Shown here: piece by piece, positions 9,693 through 17,293 of the stretch | Position numbering within the stretch: the stretch's first letter is position 1 | Layout of the letters: every line of letters begins with the position of its first letter | Source of the DNA: an uncultured Bacteroidia bacterium | Lineage (GTDB): Bacteria > Bacteroidota > Bacteroidia > Bacteroidales > ML635J-15 | Length of the DNA: 64,000 bases | Assembly (NCBI GenBank): GCA_902776565.1 | Contig: CACYQN010000001.1 | Coordinates: forward strand, 1-64,000 | Direction: 5' to 3' | The notes under the pieces: generated by a model | Told to the model about the DNA's origin: nothing | Database searches by the model: none | The model's input: only the letters and a program-made list of their open reading frames with translations | Program-made: the position numbers and the translations under genes

Positions 9693-10835
9693 TTATCTTG
9701 TCAAACCTCCAGCGATGATTATCTTCATGATTTCCGAAGTACCACCCGATGGAACGATTGCGAGAGCGTCGCGCATATATCTGCCGGCTGCGTATTCGTT
9801 GATTACGCCGTAGCCACCCATAAGTTCGATGGTGCGCTTTGCTGCACGGATAGCTGCTTCCGAAGCATACAACTTTGCTGCTGCTACATCGGGAACACAT
9901 TCTGTACCACGGTCGTAGATTGCAGTTGCGTTGAAAAGCATATTTTCTGCAGCTTCGTATTCAACCTTGTTCTCGGCGATGAGGAACTGGATAGCCTGCA
10001 ATGCTGTCATTGGCTTTCCGTAGATTACGCGTTCCTTTGCGAACTTGATGCCGTCTTCGAGGCAAGCCTTGAGAACGCCAGTTGCGATAGCTGCCATACC
10101 CGAACGACCGAAGTGTCCGATGGTGTGCATTGCAACCTTCATTCCGTCGCCAACCTTGCTGAGCAAGCAGTCGTCGCCAATCTTGACATCGTTGAGGATA
10201 ACTTCGCCAGTTACCGACCCCTTGAGACCGAGCTTATGCTCTTCGCGACCTGGTGCCAGACCTGGGGTCTCGGGCGGAACGATTACTGCGCTCAATATCT
10301 TGCGTCCCTTTTCGTTTACACCGCTGCAACCGATAATTACATTTACATTTGCAATGTGCGAGTTGGTAATGAAGCACTTACGACCATTAACAACAAAACC
10401 TGTATCAGTCTTGTCGATTGTTGTGCCCTGGTTTCCAAGGTCTGAACCGCCAGTCGGTTCAGTTGCCGAAAGACCACCAACCTTAGTTCCTGCGCAAAGT
10501 TCGGGCAAATATTTCTGCTTCTGCTCTTCGGTACCCCAGTTGAGGATAGCTGCAACGCCAAGGTCGTGGGTCATTATTGCTATGCCGAGGCCAGCCGAGT
10601 AGCGCGAAACTTCTTCTATAAAGATTGCTCTTTCGGTAAGTCCGAGACCTGCACCACCATACTGCTGCGGAACAAAGCAACCGAGCATACCCATCTGTCC
10701 GAGTTCCGGCCAAAGTTCTACTGGGCATTTGTCTTCTGCATCCCATTCTGCTGCGTGTGGAGCTATTTTCTGTTCTACAAATTCGCGGACAACAGTCTGC
10801 AACATCTTCTGATCTTCAGTGAAAAATTGAAACAT
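9693..10835 (-). CDS. Acyl-CoA dehydrogenase-family flavoprotein lacking the usual catalytic glutamate
   Basis: A 380-residue ACAD-fold protein of the usual length: N-terminal helical domain (1-120), middle beta domain (121-235, including the SATEPTGGSDLG FAD/substrate signature), C-terminal helical domain (236-380, with RDALAI and GGTSEIM). In short/medium-chain enzymes the catalytic base is Glu in the YEGTSxI motif; here the aligned position is Gly364 (VPSGGTSEI). In long-chain and isovaleryl enzymes the base is instead Glu in helix G just before Arg; here that position is Gly243 (HFGR). Neither Glu is present, so ordinary alpha,beta-dehydrogenation is doubtful. It lies 77 bp downstream of the dehydratase-like gene on the same strand and is followed by a terminator, so the two probably form an operon. 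The fold is certain; the reaction is unknown. Confidence 0.85.
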   Translation of the reverse strand: MFQFFTEDQKMLQTVVREFVEQKIAPHAAEWDAEDKCPVELWPELGQMGMLGCFVPQQYGGAGLGLTERAIFIEEVSRYSAGLGIAIMTHDLGVAAILNWGTEEQKQKYLPELCAGTKVGGLSATEPTGGSDLGNQGTTIDKTDTGFVVNGRKCFITNSHIANVNVIIGCSGVNEKGRKILSAVIVPPETPGLAPGREEHKLGLKGSVTGEVILNDVKIGDDCLLSKVGDGMKVAMHTIGHFGRSGMAAIATGVLKACLEDGIKFAKERVIYGKPMTALQAIQFLIAENKVEYEAAENMLFNATAIYDRGTECVPDVAAAKLYASEAAIRAAKRTIELMGGYGVINEYAAGRYMRDALAIVPSGGTSEIMKIIIAGGLTR

Positions 10836-10912
10836 AATTCCTTTATTTTAATTTTGCTATTAACAATATTAAAAATAGCGATTGCATGACTGCAACCGCC
10901 ATTTTATGATAT

Positions 10913-12370
10913 TTATTTCTTTACAACCACTGGGTCTGGAATATCTTCGGTGATACCGGCTACCTTCTTTGCCATTTCGGCGTATTCCTCGAATGGGGTA
11001 GAAGCCTTTACGACCATCTTTGCACCATCGGGTGAACCGCCACCGTGCATACAACCTGGTACGCCTGCACCGATTGTCAACCATTCTGAAAGTCTAACGG
11101 CTCTCATGCGGCTTTCGGTAGAGCAGTCGCCAGCCTTGATGATGTTGGTGATGAACTCGCCGTATGCAGGATTGTGGAAGTCTTCGTAGGTAGGTGCGCA
11201 ACCTGTTTCAACGATACCGCCGCCGATTTCCTGGCAGAGACGCTTTGTTTCGTATGGCAATGTAGCAACATACATCTTGTTGAGGTGAGCAATCTTCGAG
11301 TTCGATACCCAAACGCCGTTCTTCTGTCCGCCGAGTGCCATTGCACCAACGCCAAGACCGAAAGTTGTTTCGTTGTTTGCTGCCATAGCAACAAGCTTGT
11401 CGTCGAATTTCTTGCTCGAGATACCGTTTGCGCGAGCCATAAGCATGCTTGCACCAATCATGATGTCGCCCTGGCCTGCAACACAAGCACCTATGCAAGC
11501 GCGGTAGTTAGCGGTGAAGTATTCGATAACCTTGCCCGAATACTTGAATTCGCCAGCCATGAATACTCTTTCGTTCGGAATGAAAACATTGTCGAAGAGC
11601 AGGTAAGCCTGAGTGATACCAGTTTCTGGAATATCCCAGTTCTGTTTGTATTCGCGGTCGTCGCTCGGACGGCGGGTTTCAACTATTGTGAGGCCTTCGA
11701 TGTCGCGTGGGCAAACGAACGATACTGCAAAGTCGGCATCGGTGTCCTTGTAGCCCGAACCCGGGAGGATGAAGATTTCATCCGATGCAGCAACACCGCA
11801 AATCATAACCTTGGCACCGCGAACTACGATACCGTCGGCACGCTTTTCAACGATGTGGACATTGCTGTCGAGGCAAGGCTGCTGATGAGGCTTCATGCTA
11901 CGGTTACCCTTGGCATCGGTAAGAGCTGCTGCGCAGAGGATTCCGCGTTCCTGAGCCGAAAGTATCCATGCTTTCAGTCTTTCCTGATAGTTGGTGCCAA
12001 ATTCGGCATCGATGTCGTGGGTAACAGCCCACATTACATTCTGTGCATTCCAGCCGACGCAGGTTCCGCCAGAGCAAGTACCAGTCAAGCGGTACATTTC
12101 GCGTTTCATACGAGCGTTGTTCATGATGTCCTCGAGGGTTCTCATCATGCTGTTGAAGCGCATAATCGGCTTTCCTGTGAAATCGGAAACAGTTGTGAAG
12201 ATGTCCTTCTTTTCTTCGCAAGCTGCACCGTCGTATGCGCGTGCGTGACTTTCAACTGTACGGCGGGTTGCCGGGTGGGTTGTAACATCGGTGATTAATT
12301 CTCCATTCTTGTAGATATTTGGTCTCATTGCCTTGAGGGCTGCCAAATATTGTTCGCGTGTTCTTATCAT
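10913..12370 (-). CDS. 4-hydroxybutyryl-CoA dehydratase / HpaB-family flavoprotein with altered active site
   Basis: A 485-residue protein aligning end to end with AbfD (4-hydroxybutyryl-CoA dehydratase/vinylacetyl-CoA isomerase) and the FAD-dependent HpaB superfamily (EQYLAALKAMRPNIYKNGE at the start; SFVCPRDIEGL; LFDNVFIPNERVF; MHGGGSPDGAKMV near the end). AbfD from Clostridium holds [4Fe-4S] with Cys99, Cys103, His292 and Cys299. Here the Cys pair is C99/C104 (one residue further apart), the His position is Tyr289, the last Cys is kept (C296), and an extra C292 could be a ligand. AbfD Tyr296, Lys300 and Glu455 correspond to Ile293, Val297 and Gly. I therefore expect a different reaction. 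Start chosen at ATG 12370: a TATCTTTG box lies at 12405-12412 on this strand, and longer frames upstream are not protein-like. Confidence 0.8.
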   Translation of the reverse strand: MIRTREQYLAALKAMRPNIYKNGELITDVTTHPATRRTVESHARAYDGAACEEKKDIFTTVSDFTGKPIMRFNSMMRTLEDIMNNARMKREMYRLTGTCSGGTCVGWNAQNVMWAVTHDIDAEFGTNYQERLKAWILSAQERGILCAAALTDAKGNRSMKPHQQPCLDSNVHIVEKRADGIVVRGAKVMICGVAASDEIFILPGSGYKDTDADFAVSFVCPRDIEGLTIVETRRPSDDREYKQNWDIPETGITQAYLLFDNVFIPNERVFMAGEFKYSGKVIEYFTANYRACIGACVAGQGDIMIGASMLMARANGISSKKFDDKLVAMAANNETTFGLGVGAMALGGQKNGVWVSNSKIAHLNKMYVATLPYETKRLCQEIGGGIVETGCAPTYEDFHNPAYGEFITNIIKAGDCSTESRMRAVRLSEWLTIGAGVPGCMHGGGSPDGAKMVVKASTPFEEYAEMAKKVAGITEDIPDPVVVKK

Positions 12371-12404
12371 AATATTATCTTTTAATTTTTGAAAAAATGA
12401 TTGG

Positions 12405-12412
12405 CAAAGATA
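12405..12412 (-). promoter_or_regulatory. Promoter -7 box (TATCTTTG) of the dehydratase-like/ACAD-like operon
   Basis: Minus-strand TATCTTTG, 34 bp before the ATG at 12370. It fits a short leader and supports the shorter start. Confidence 0.7.
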
Positions 12413-12471
12413 AGCATTGTTTTTTAGAATCGCAATATGTTTTAGGGAGAGATTTTTGGGTTGGATGAATA

Positions 12472-12555
12472 GTAGCGGCACAATGCATTGCGCCGCTACA
12501 ATATGCATTATCTATTGTACATTATCAATTGTACATTGTCAATTATTAATTGTCC
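12472..12555. repeat. 28-bp palindrome (12472-12499) and ATTGTAC/ATTGTCA heptamer tract
   Basis: GTAGCGGC and GCCGCTAC arms enclose CAATGCATTG, itself a palindrome. Next to it are several 7-bp repeats of the ATTGTAC / ATTGTCA type (about 12512-12555). The tract runs into the 3' end of cdsA and encodes its last residues (TINN). Confidence 0.75.
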
Positions 12556-13342
12556 TCATTATCCACACTGCAATTGCTATCCACGGAATTGTGAAGATAA
12601 AGCTGTCGAGCCTGTCGAGCAGACCGCCGTGTCCGGGGATTATGTTGCCCGAATCCTTTACGTCTGCGCTACGCTTGAACATCGATTCGATAAAGTCGCC
12701 AAGTATTCCGAAAATGCCAACCATAGCACCGATTACACACCACTGCCATACTTCAAATCCAAGTTTCGGGAAAAGATAACCGCCAAATGCTGCAGCTGTT
12801 ACGGTAAATACGAATCCGCCGATTGCACCTTCCCACGATTTCTTTGGCGATATGCGTTCGAAAATCTTGTGCTTTCCAATTGAACAGCCTACCAAGTATG
12901 CCATAGTGTCAGCAACCCAAATAAGGATGAATGTCGCCATAATGAGTTGGTTGTCGGTTTGTCCGATGTAGGTTGCAATGCTAAGAGGTAAAGCAATGTA
13001 TATCAGTGCAAGGAAAGATTTTCCAAGATGTTCTTCCTGCTTTGAGTCGTGCTCGAAGAGCTGGATGATGAACAGGGAAAGTCCAAGTGCCAGAAGTGGG
13101 ATGAAGGTGATTGTGTATCCTCTGCTGAACCAATATGCCGTAAGTATAGCAAATGCGCCAATCGTTTCGATGAATATTGTTCTCAAAAGTGACATTTTGA
13201 ACATCTTCATGAATTCGTGAAGCATTATGACACAGCATAATCCCATATAGATGGCGCAGGTGTGTTCGTTGTACAACACCATGAAGCATGTTATTGCTAC
13301 AAAAAGTGCTCCGAATATGGTTCGTTTCAGTATATTGGGCAT
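12539..13342 (-). CDS. cdsA: Phosphatidate cytidylyltransferase CdsA
   Basis: CdsA makes CDP-diacylglycerol from phosphatidic acid and CTP at the inner membrane, the branch point to phospholipids. The 267-residue protein has about seven to eight hydrophobic segments and the C-terminal CDS signature in the order SPKKSWEGAIGG (about 168-179), then GDFIESMFKRSADVKDSG and PGHGGLLDRLDSF, whose Ser, Lys and Asp residues are catalytic/metal-binding in the family. It follows ftsH by 9 bp and is the last gene of the rsfS-ftsH-cdsA operon, an order usual in Bacteroidota. The final few residues (RTINN) are encoded by an intergenic heptamer repeat, so the extreme tail is probably not conserved. Confidence 0.93.
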   Translation of the reverse strand: MPNILKRTIFGALFVAITCFMVLYNEHTCAIYMGLCCVIMLHEFMKMFKMSLLRTIFIETIGAFAILTAYWFSRGYTITFIPLLALGLSLFIIQLFEHDSKQEEHLGKSFLALIYIALPLSIATYIGQTDNQLIMATFILIWVADTMAYLVGCSIGKHKIFERISPKKSWEGAIGGFVFTVTAAAFGGYLFPKLGFEVWQWCVIGAMVGIFGILGDFIESMFKRSADVKDSGNIIPGHGGLLDRLDSFIFTIPWIAIAVWIMRTINN

Positions 13343-13351
13343 CGTGTACTG

Positions 13352-15418
13352 TTATGATTCAGAAATTTCGTTATTTTTATTTTCCGTTTCTCCGTCGCTC
13401 CCTGAGCTTGTCGAAGGGACGTCTGCATCTGCAGTCTGTTTTTCTGCTTCTGCTTTCTCCTGCTCCTTAGCCTCGTTTATTGCGTCGAGAGCCTTGTTTT
13501 CGCCTTTGCGCTTGCCAAAGATGCGTTCAAGGTCGTCGCTGAAGATGACTTCTTTTTCGAGCAAGGTTTCTGCAAGCTGTGTAAGTCCTTCCATATTGTT
13601 GCGAAGCACTTCCTTTGCGCGTTCGTACTGCTCCTCGACCATAGCCTTCACATCTGCGTCAATCTTTTCGGCGGTCTTGTCGCTGTATGGCTTGGTAAAT
13701 CCGTAGTCGTCGGTCGAGTTGTAGTAGGAGAGGTTGCCGATGTCGCTGCTCATGCCGTAGAACGAAACCATTGCAATAGCCTGCTTGGTAACGCGTTCGA
13801 GGTCGTTTAATGCGCCTGTCGATACCTTGCCGAAGTTGATTTCTTCGCTGGCACGTCCACCCAAGGTCGAACACATTTCGTCGAGAAGTTGTTCCTTGGT
13901 GGTTATGGAGCGTTCTTCGGGCAAGTACCAAGCTGCACCGAGAGCCTTTCCGCGTGGGATAATAGTGACTTTCAGCAGAGGATTTGCATATTCGAGAAGC
14001 CAGCTTACGGTTGCGTGTCCAGCCTCGTGGTATGCTATTGTGCGTTTTTCGGTTTCCGAAATAATCTTGTTCTTCTTTTCCAATCCGCCGATTATACGGT
14101 CAACGGCATCGAGGAAGTCCTGCTTGTCGATTTCCTTCTTGTCGTTTCGTGCTGCGATGAGGGCAGCCTCGTTGCATACGTTGGCGATGTCGGCACCGCT
14201 GAAACCAGGTGTCTGCTTGGCAAGGAAGTCGATTTTTACGCTCGAAGCCATCTTGAGGTTCTTGGTGTGGACTTGGAAAATCTCTTCACGTTCTTTTACA
14301 TCGGGGAGTTCGAGGTGGATTTGTCGGTCGAAACGACCAGCACGCATAAGTGCAGAGTCGAGGATTTCGGCGCGGTTGGTTGCTGCAAGGATTATAACAC
14401 CGCTGTTGGTGTCAAAACCGTCCATTTCGGTAAGTAGCTGGTTAAGAGTATTTTCTCTTTCGTCGTTACCGCTGAAGCTGTTCGACTTTCCACGGGCGCG
14501 ACCTATGGCATCAATTTCATCGATGAAGATAATGCACGGAGCCTTGCTCTTTGCCTGACGGAAAAGGTCGCGCACACGCGAAGCACCAACGCCGACAAAC
14601 ATTTCGACAAAGTCGCTACCGCTGAGTGAGAAGAACGGAACATCGGCTTCGCCTGCTACTGCCTTAGCCAGCAAGGTCTTACCAGTTCCTGGAGGGCCAA
14701 CAAGCAATGCGCCCTTCGGAATCTTTCCGCCGAGTTTCGTGTATTTGTCTGGATTCTTCAGAAAATCAACGATTTCCATTACCTCAACCTTGGCTTCCTC
14801 GAGTCCGGCAACGTCCTTGAAGTTGACTTTCACCTTGCGTTCCTTGTCGAAAACCTGAGCTCTCGACTTGCCAATGCTGAAAATCTGACCTCCGCCGCTT
14901 CCACCGCTCATTCGGTTGAAAACGAACCACCAGAGGACAAGAATAAGTATTATTGGGAATATCCAGCTTATGATTGAGCCAAGATAGTCGTGTTCGGTCT
15001 TGTATTCTACGACTACGCGCTGTTCCTTGGGCATATCCTTCTGTGCTTCGGCAAGTTTGGCCTCGAAACTTTCAACATCGCCGATAGTGAAGTAGAATGC
15101 TGGCGCTGCTCCCGAGAAAATTCCGCTTCCTCGGGCTGCTCCGCTAAACTTGTCGAGGCTTTCGGGCTTCAGGTAAACATCTGCGCGTTCACGGTTGACC
15201 ACCACTACCTTTTCAACATCGTTGGTCAGGAGCATTTCGTTCTCGAACTTGTTCCAGTTTATCTCGTTGGCTCCTCCGCCAAAGTCGATGAATGATACGA
15301 CGATAAGTGCTATTAGTATCACAATGTAAATTATGAATCTACGCTTGCTGCCGGGATTCTCGTTCATAGGAGAGCCTTGATTCCCGTTTTCGGGGGTGAA
15401 TCCTTTTTTATTTTCCAT
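13352..15418 (-). CDS. ftsH: ATP-dependent zinc metalloprotease FtsH
   Basis: A membrane-bound AAA+ protease for quality control of membrane and regulatory proteins; 688 residues, typical of Bacteroidota. TM1 at about 28-44, a periplasmic domain, TM2 at about 148-168, Walker A GPPGTGKT at 241-248, Walker B IIFIDEID near 296-303, second region of homology including [10 protein letters not shown] near 359-368, and the zinc site HEAGH at 464-468. ATG 15418 overlaps the stop of rsfS by one base (TAATG), suggesting translational coupling. Oddity: in the low-complexity C-terminal tail (about 665-688) the codons for PSTSSGSDG come from a CCCTGAGCTTGTCGAAGGG repeat (13400-13418), a dispersed palindromic motif that also occurs in intergenic DNA near 33230-33340. 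Confidence 0.96.
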   Translation of the reverse strand: MENKKGFTPENGNQGSPMNENPGSKRRFIIYIVILIALIVVSFIDFGGGANEINWNKFENEMLLTNDVEKVVVVNRERADVYLKPESLDKFSGAARGSGIFSGAAPAFYFTIGDVESFEAKLAEAQKDMPKEQRVVVEYKTEHDYLGSIISWIFPIILILVLWWFVFNRMSGGSGGGQIFSIGKSRAQVFDKERKVKVNFKDVAGLEEAKVEVMEIVDFLKNPDKYTKLGGKIPKGALLVGPPGTGKTLLAKAVAGEADVPFFSLSGSDFVEMFVGVGASRVRDLFRQAKSKAPCIIFIDEIDAIGRARGKSNSFSGNDERENTLNQLLTEMDGFDTNSGVIILAATNRAEILDSALMRAGRFDRQIHLELPDVKEREEIFQVHTKNLKMASSVKIDFLAKQTPGFSGADIANVCNEAALIAARNDKKEIDKQDFLDAVDRIIGGLEKKNKIISETEKRTIAYHEAGHATVSWLLEYANPLLKVTIIPRGKALGAAWYLPEERSITTKEQLLDEMCSTLGGRASEEINFGKVSTGALNDLERVTKQAIAMVSFYGMSSDIGNLSYYNSTDDYGFTKPYSDKTAEKIDADVKAMVEEQYERAKEVLRNNMEGLTQLAETLLEKEVIFSDDLERIFGKRKGENKALDAINEAKEQEKAEAEKQTADADVPSTSSGSDGETENKNNEISES
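13400..13418. repeat. Dispersed GAGCTTGTCGAAG motif inside the ftsH tail
   Basis: The 19-bp motif is related to the ones inside the 33151-33361 element (GGCTGAGCTTGTCG, CTGAGCATGGTCGAAGGG). Here it is in frame and codes for part of the FtsH C-terminus. Confidence 0.7.
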
Positions 15419-15804
15419 TATTTTTCAACTTGTTTATTTTCAATAGATTTGGTTTCTGCATCTGCCCAAAGTTGCTCCAGTTTGTAGAAATCGCGTGCTT
15501 CGGGGAGGAAAATGTGCACAACAACGTCAACATAGTCCATCAAAATCCACTCGCTGTTCTCGAAGCCTTCTTCCTTCCATGGTCTTTCCTTCAGCGTTCC
15601 GCGTGTCTGATACCTGATGTAGTCGGCAAGCGTGTTGGCATGGATTACCGAGTTGGCTGTGCAAATTACAAAATACTTTGTTATGTGGTTCTCAAGGGCT
15701 TGCAAGTCCATATTGACTACATTTTCACCTTTCTTGTCGAGAATTGCCTGGTTGATAACTTCAAGCAACTTCTGGGTGTCTTCTATTTCTGAAATTTTAA
15801 TCAT
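15418..15804 (-). CDS. rsfS: Ribosome silencing factor RsfS
   Basis: RsfS (Iojap/DUF143 family) binds ribosomal protein L14 on the large subunit and blocks subunit joining when nutrients are scarce. The 128-residue protein is of usual length; seen are the conserved core NVVNMDLQALENHITKYFVICTANS (first part near residues 23-47) and the RPWKEEGFENSEWILMDYVDVVVHIF region (split here: RPWKEEG, then WILMDYVDVVVHIF), followed by a short charged tail. ATG 15804 was chosen because a TACCTTTG box lies at 15826-15833 on this strand, about 20 bp upstream, which excludes the longer frame beginning at 15828. First gene of the rsfS-ftsH-cdsA operon. Confidence 0.94.
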   Translation of the reverse strand: MIKISEIEDTQKLLEVINQAILDKKGENVVNMDLQALENHITKYFVICTANSVIHANTLADYIRYQTRGTLKERPWKEEGFENSEWILMDYVDVVVHIFLPEARDFYKLEQLWADAETKSIENKQVEK

Positions 15805-15825
15805 TCTGCAATAAAAATTAGGGGA

Positions 15826-15833
15826 CAAAGGTA
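15826..15833 (-). promoter_or_regulatory. rsfS-ftsH-cdsA operon promoter -7 box (TACCTTTG)
   Basis: Minus-strand TACCTTTG, 21 bp before the rsfS ATG. The 235-bp divergent region to the next gene (15805-16039) also holds decamer-like repeats CTTACAGTCTTGCAGGCTCACAGTCTG and TGTTAGCCTGTT (each shown only in part) between 15895 and 15980. Confidence 0.7.
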
Positions 15834-16011
15834 AGAAATATTTACGATTTATGAGGTACGATTTACGAATTTATTTGAAGATTTGAAAGTTCAAGGGCTT
15901 ACAGTCTTGCAGGCTCACAGTCTGACAATCTTTTCGTTTTTTTGTCTGTTAGCCTGTTCTTCTGTCAGCCTGTTAGCCAAATAAAACAATCGTCAATCGT
16001 AAATAAAATTG

Positions 16012-16019
16012 TATTTTTG
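16012..16019 (+). promoter_or_regulatory. Promoter -7 box (TATTTTTG) of the BaiN-like gene
   Basis: TATTTTTG lies 20 bp before ATG 16040 and is preceded by CGTCAATCGTAAATA repeats (15990-16005). Confidence 0.7.
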
Positions 16020-16039
16020 CACATCATTTTTCATTCACA

Positions 16040-17293
16040 ATGCCGTACGATGTAATAATAGTAGGTGCTGGTGCTTCGGGGCTGTTGGCTGCGATTTCTG
16101 CTTGTAGAAGTGGTGCCAAAGTTCTTGTTGTTGAGAAGAATGCCCGTGCTGCCCGCAAACTGATGATTACCGGCAAAGGACGTTGCAACGTGACAAATTC
16201 CGACGACATCAAGGGGTTTATGAACAACATTTATCCCGAACCGCGATTCCTGTACCCTGCGTTCAAGTCGTTTTTCTCGTCCGACATCCTTGCTATGCTC
16301 GATGAGGCGGGCGTGGAGGTTGTGCTTGAGCGTGGCGGTCGTTATTTTCCTGCTTCGGGAAAAGCTGTCGATGTGGTTGATGCTTTTGTGGCGACTGCAA
16401 AGAGGGCAGGGGTGAAATTCTTGTTTTCGACGGCAGTAACTGAAATAATTGTGGCGAATGGCGTCGTCTGTGGGGTGAAAATTCGCGATGCTAGTGGCGA
16501 ATCGACGTTGCAGACCGGCAAGGTTATAGTTTGCACTGGCGGAAAATCGTATCCGCTCACAGGCTCTACTGGCGACGGCTATATGTTTGCCGAGAAATGC
16601 GGACATTCGTTGTCGGAGACACTTCCCGCATTGGTTCCTCTTGTCGGAAAAGGAGATTTCTTTGCAAGGCTCAACAAGTTGACACTCAAGAATATTGCTG
16701 CGACATTGTCCGTTGACGGGAAAAAGGCTTTCGATGAGTTCGGTGAACTTGAGTTTACCGATTTTGGTGTTACTGGACCCGTAATTCTGACCTTGAGCCG
16801 CTGGGCTGTAATTGCCTTGCACGAAAAGCGTTCTGTCCGACTTTCGATTGACCTGAAGCCAGCCCTCGACGACAAGAAACTTGACACTCGCATTCTCCGC
16901 GACCTCGATGCCAATGGCAAGCAAAAACTAAAAGCATTGTTCCGCGAATGGCTACCTATGCAGATGATTCCTGTGTTTGTTGACTTGGCAAAGTTGGACG
17001 GCGAAAAGTTGGCTTGTCAGGTTTCGGGCGACGAAAGGCGCAGGATTGTCGCGTTTTTGAAGAATTTTGCCTTCGACATTGTTGGGCACCGTGACTTCAA
17101 CGAAGCCATTGTCACGAGCGGCGGCGTATCGGTTGCCGAAATCAATCAGAAAACTATGGAGTCGAAACTTGTAAAAGGTTTGTATTTCGCGGGCGAAGTG
17201 CTTGATGTTGATGCAAATACTGGTGGCTACAATTTGCAGATTGCATTTTCGACGGGTTGGCTGGCAGGGATTAATGCCGCTACTTTACCATAA
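16040..17293 (+). CDS. BaiN/HI0933 (YhiN)-family NAD(P)/FAD-dependent oxidoreductase
   Basis: A 417-residue flavoprotein of the HI0933/YhiN family. The N-terminal Rossmann motif IVGAGASGLLAA (about 6-17) binds FAD; the family hallmark KLMITGKGRCNVTNS (about 41-55) and a second dinucleotide-contact region CTGGKSYPLTGSTGDGY follow, and the C-terminal VTSGGVSVAEI and GLYFAGEVLDVDANTGGYNLQ motifs close the FAD site. The cellular role of most members is unknown; a gut relative (BaiN) reduces bile-acid intermediates, but that cannot be assumed here. It has its own promoter and converges on the PorE-like gene, the two stop codons overlapping by 14 bp. Confidence 0.88.
   Translation: MPYDVIIVGAGASGLLAAISACRSGAKVLVVEKNARAARKLMITGKGRCNVTNSDDIKGFMNNIYPEPRFLYPAFKSFFSSDILAMLDEAGVEVVLERGGRYFPASGKAVDVVDAFVATAKRAGVKFLFSTAVTEIIVANGVVCGVKIRDASGESTLQTGKVIVCTGGKSYPLTGSTGDGYMFAEKCGHSLSETLPALVPLVGKGDFFARLNKLTLKNIAATLSVDGKKAFDEFGELEFTDFGVTGPVILTLSRWAVIALHEKRSVRLSIDLKPALDDKKLDTRILRDLDANGKQKLKALFREWLPMQMIPVFVDLAKLDGEKLACQVSGDERRRIVAFLKNFAFDIVGHRDFNEAIVTSGGVSVAEINQKTMESKLVKGLYFAGEVLDVDANTGGYNLQIAFSTGWLAGINAATLP

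Noticed and set aside
11174..12298. 374-codon plus-strand frame opposite the AbfD-like gene
   Set aside because: Shadow of a strongly conserved minus-strand protein; no promoter and no family resemblance.
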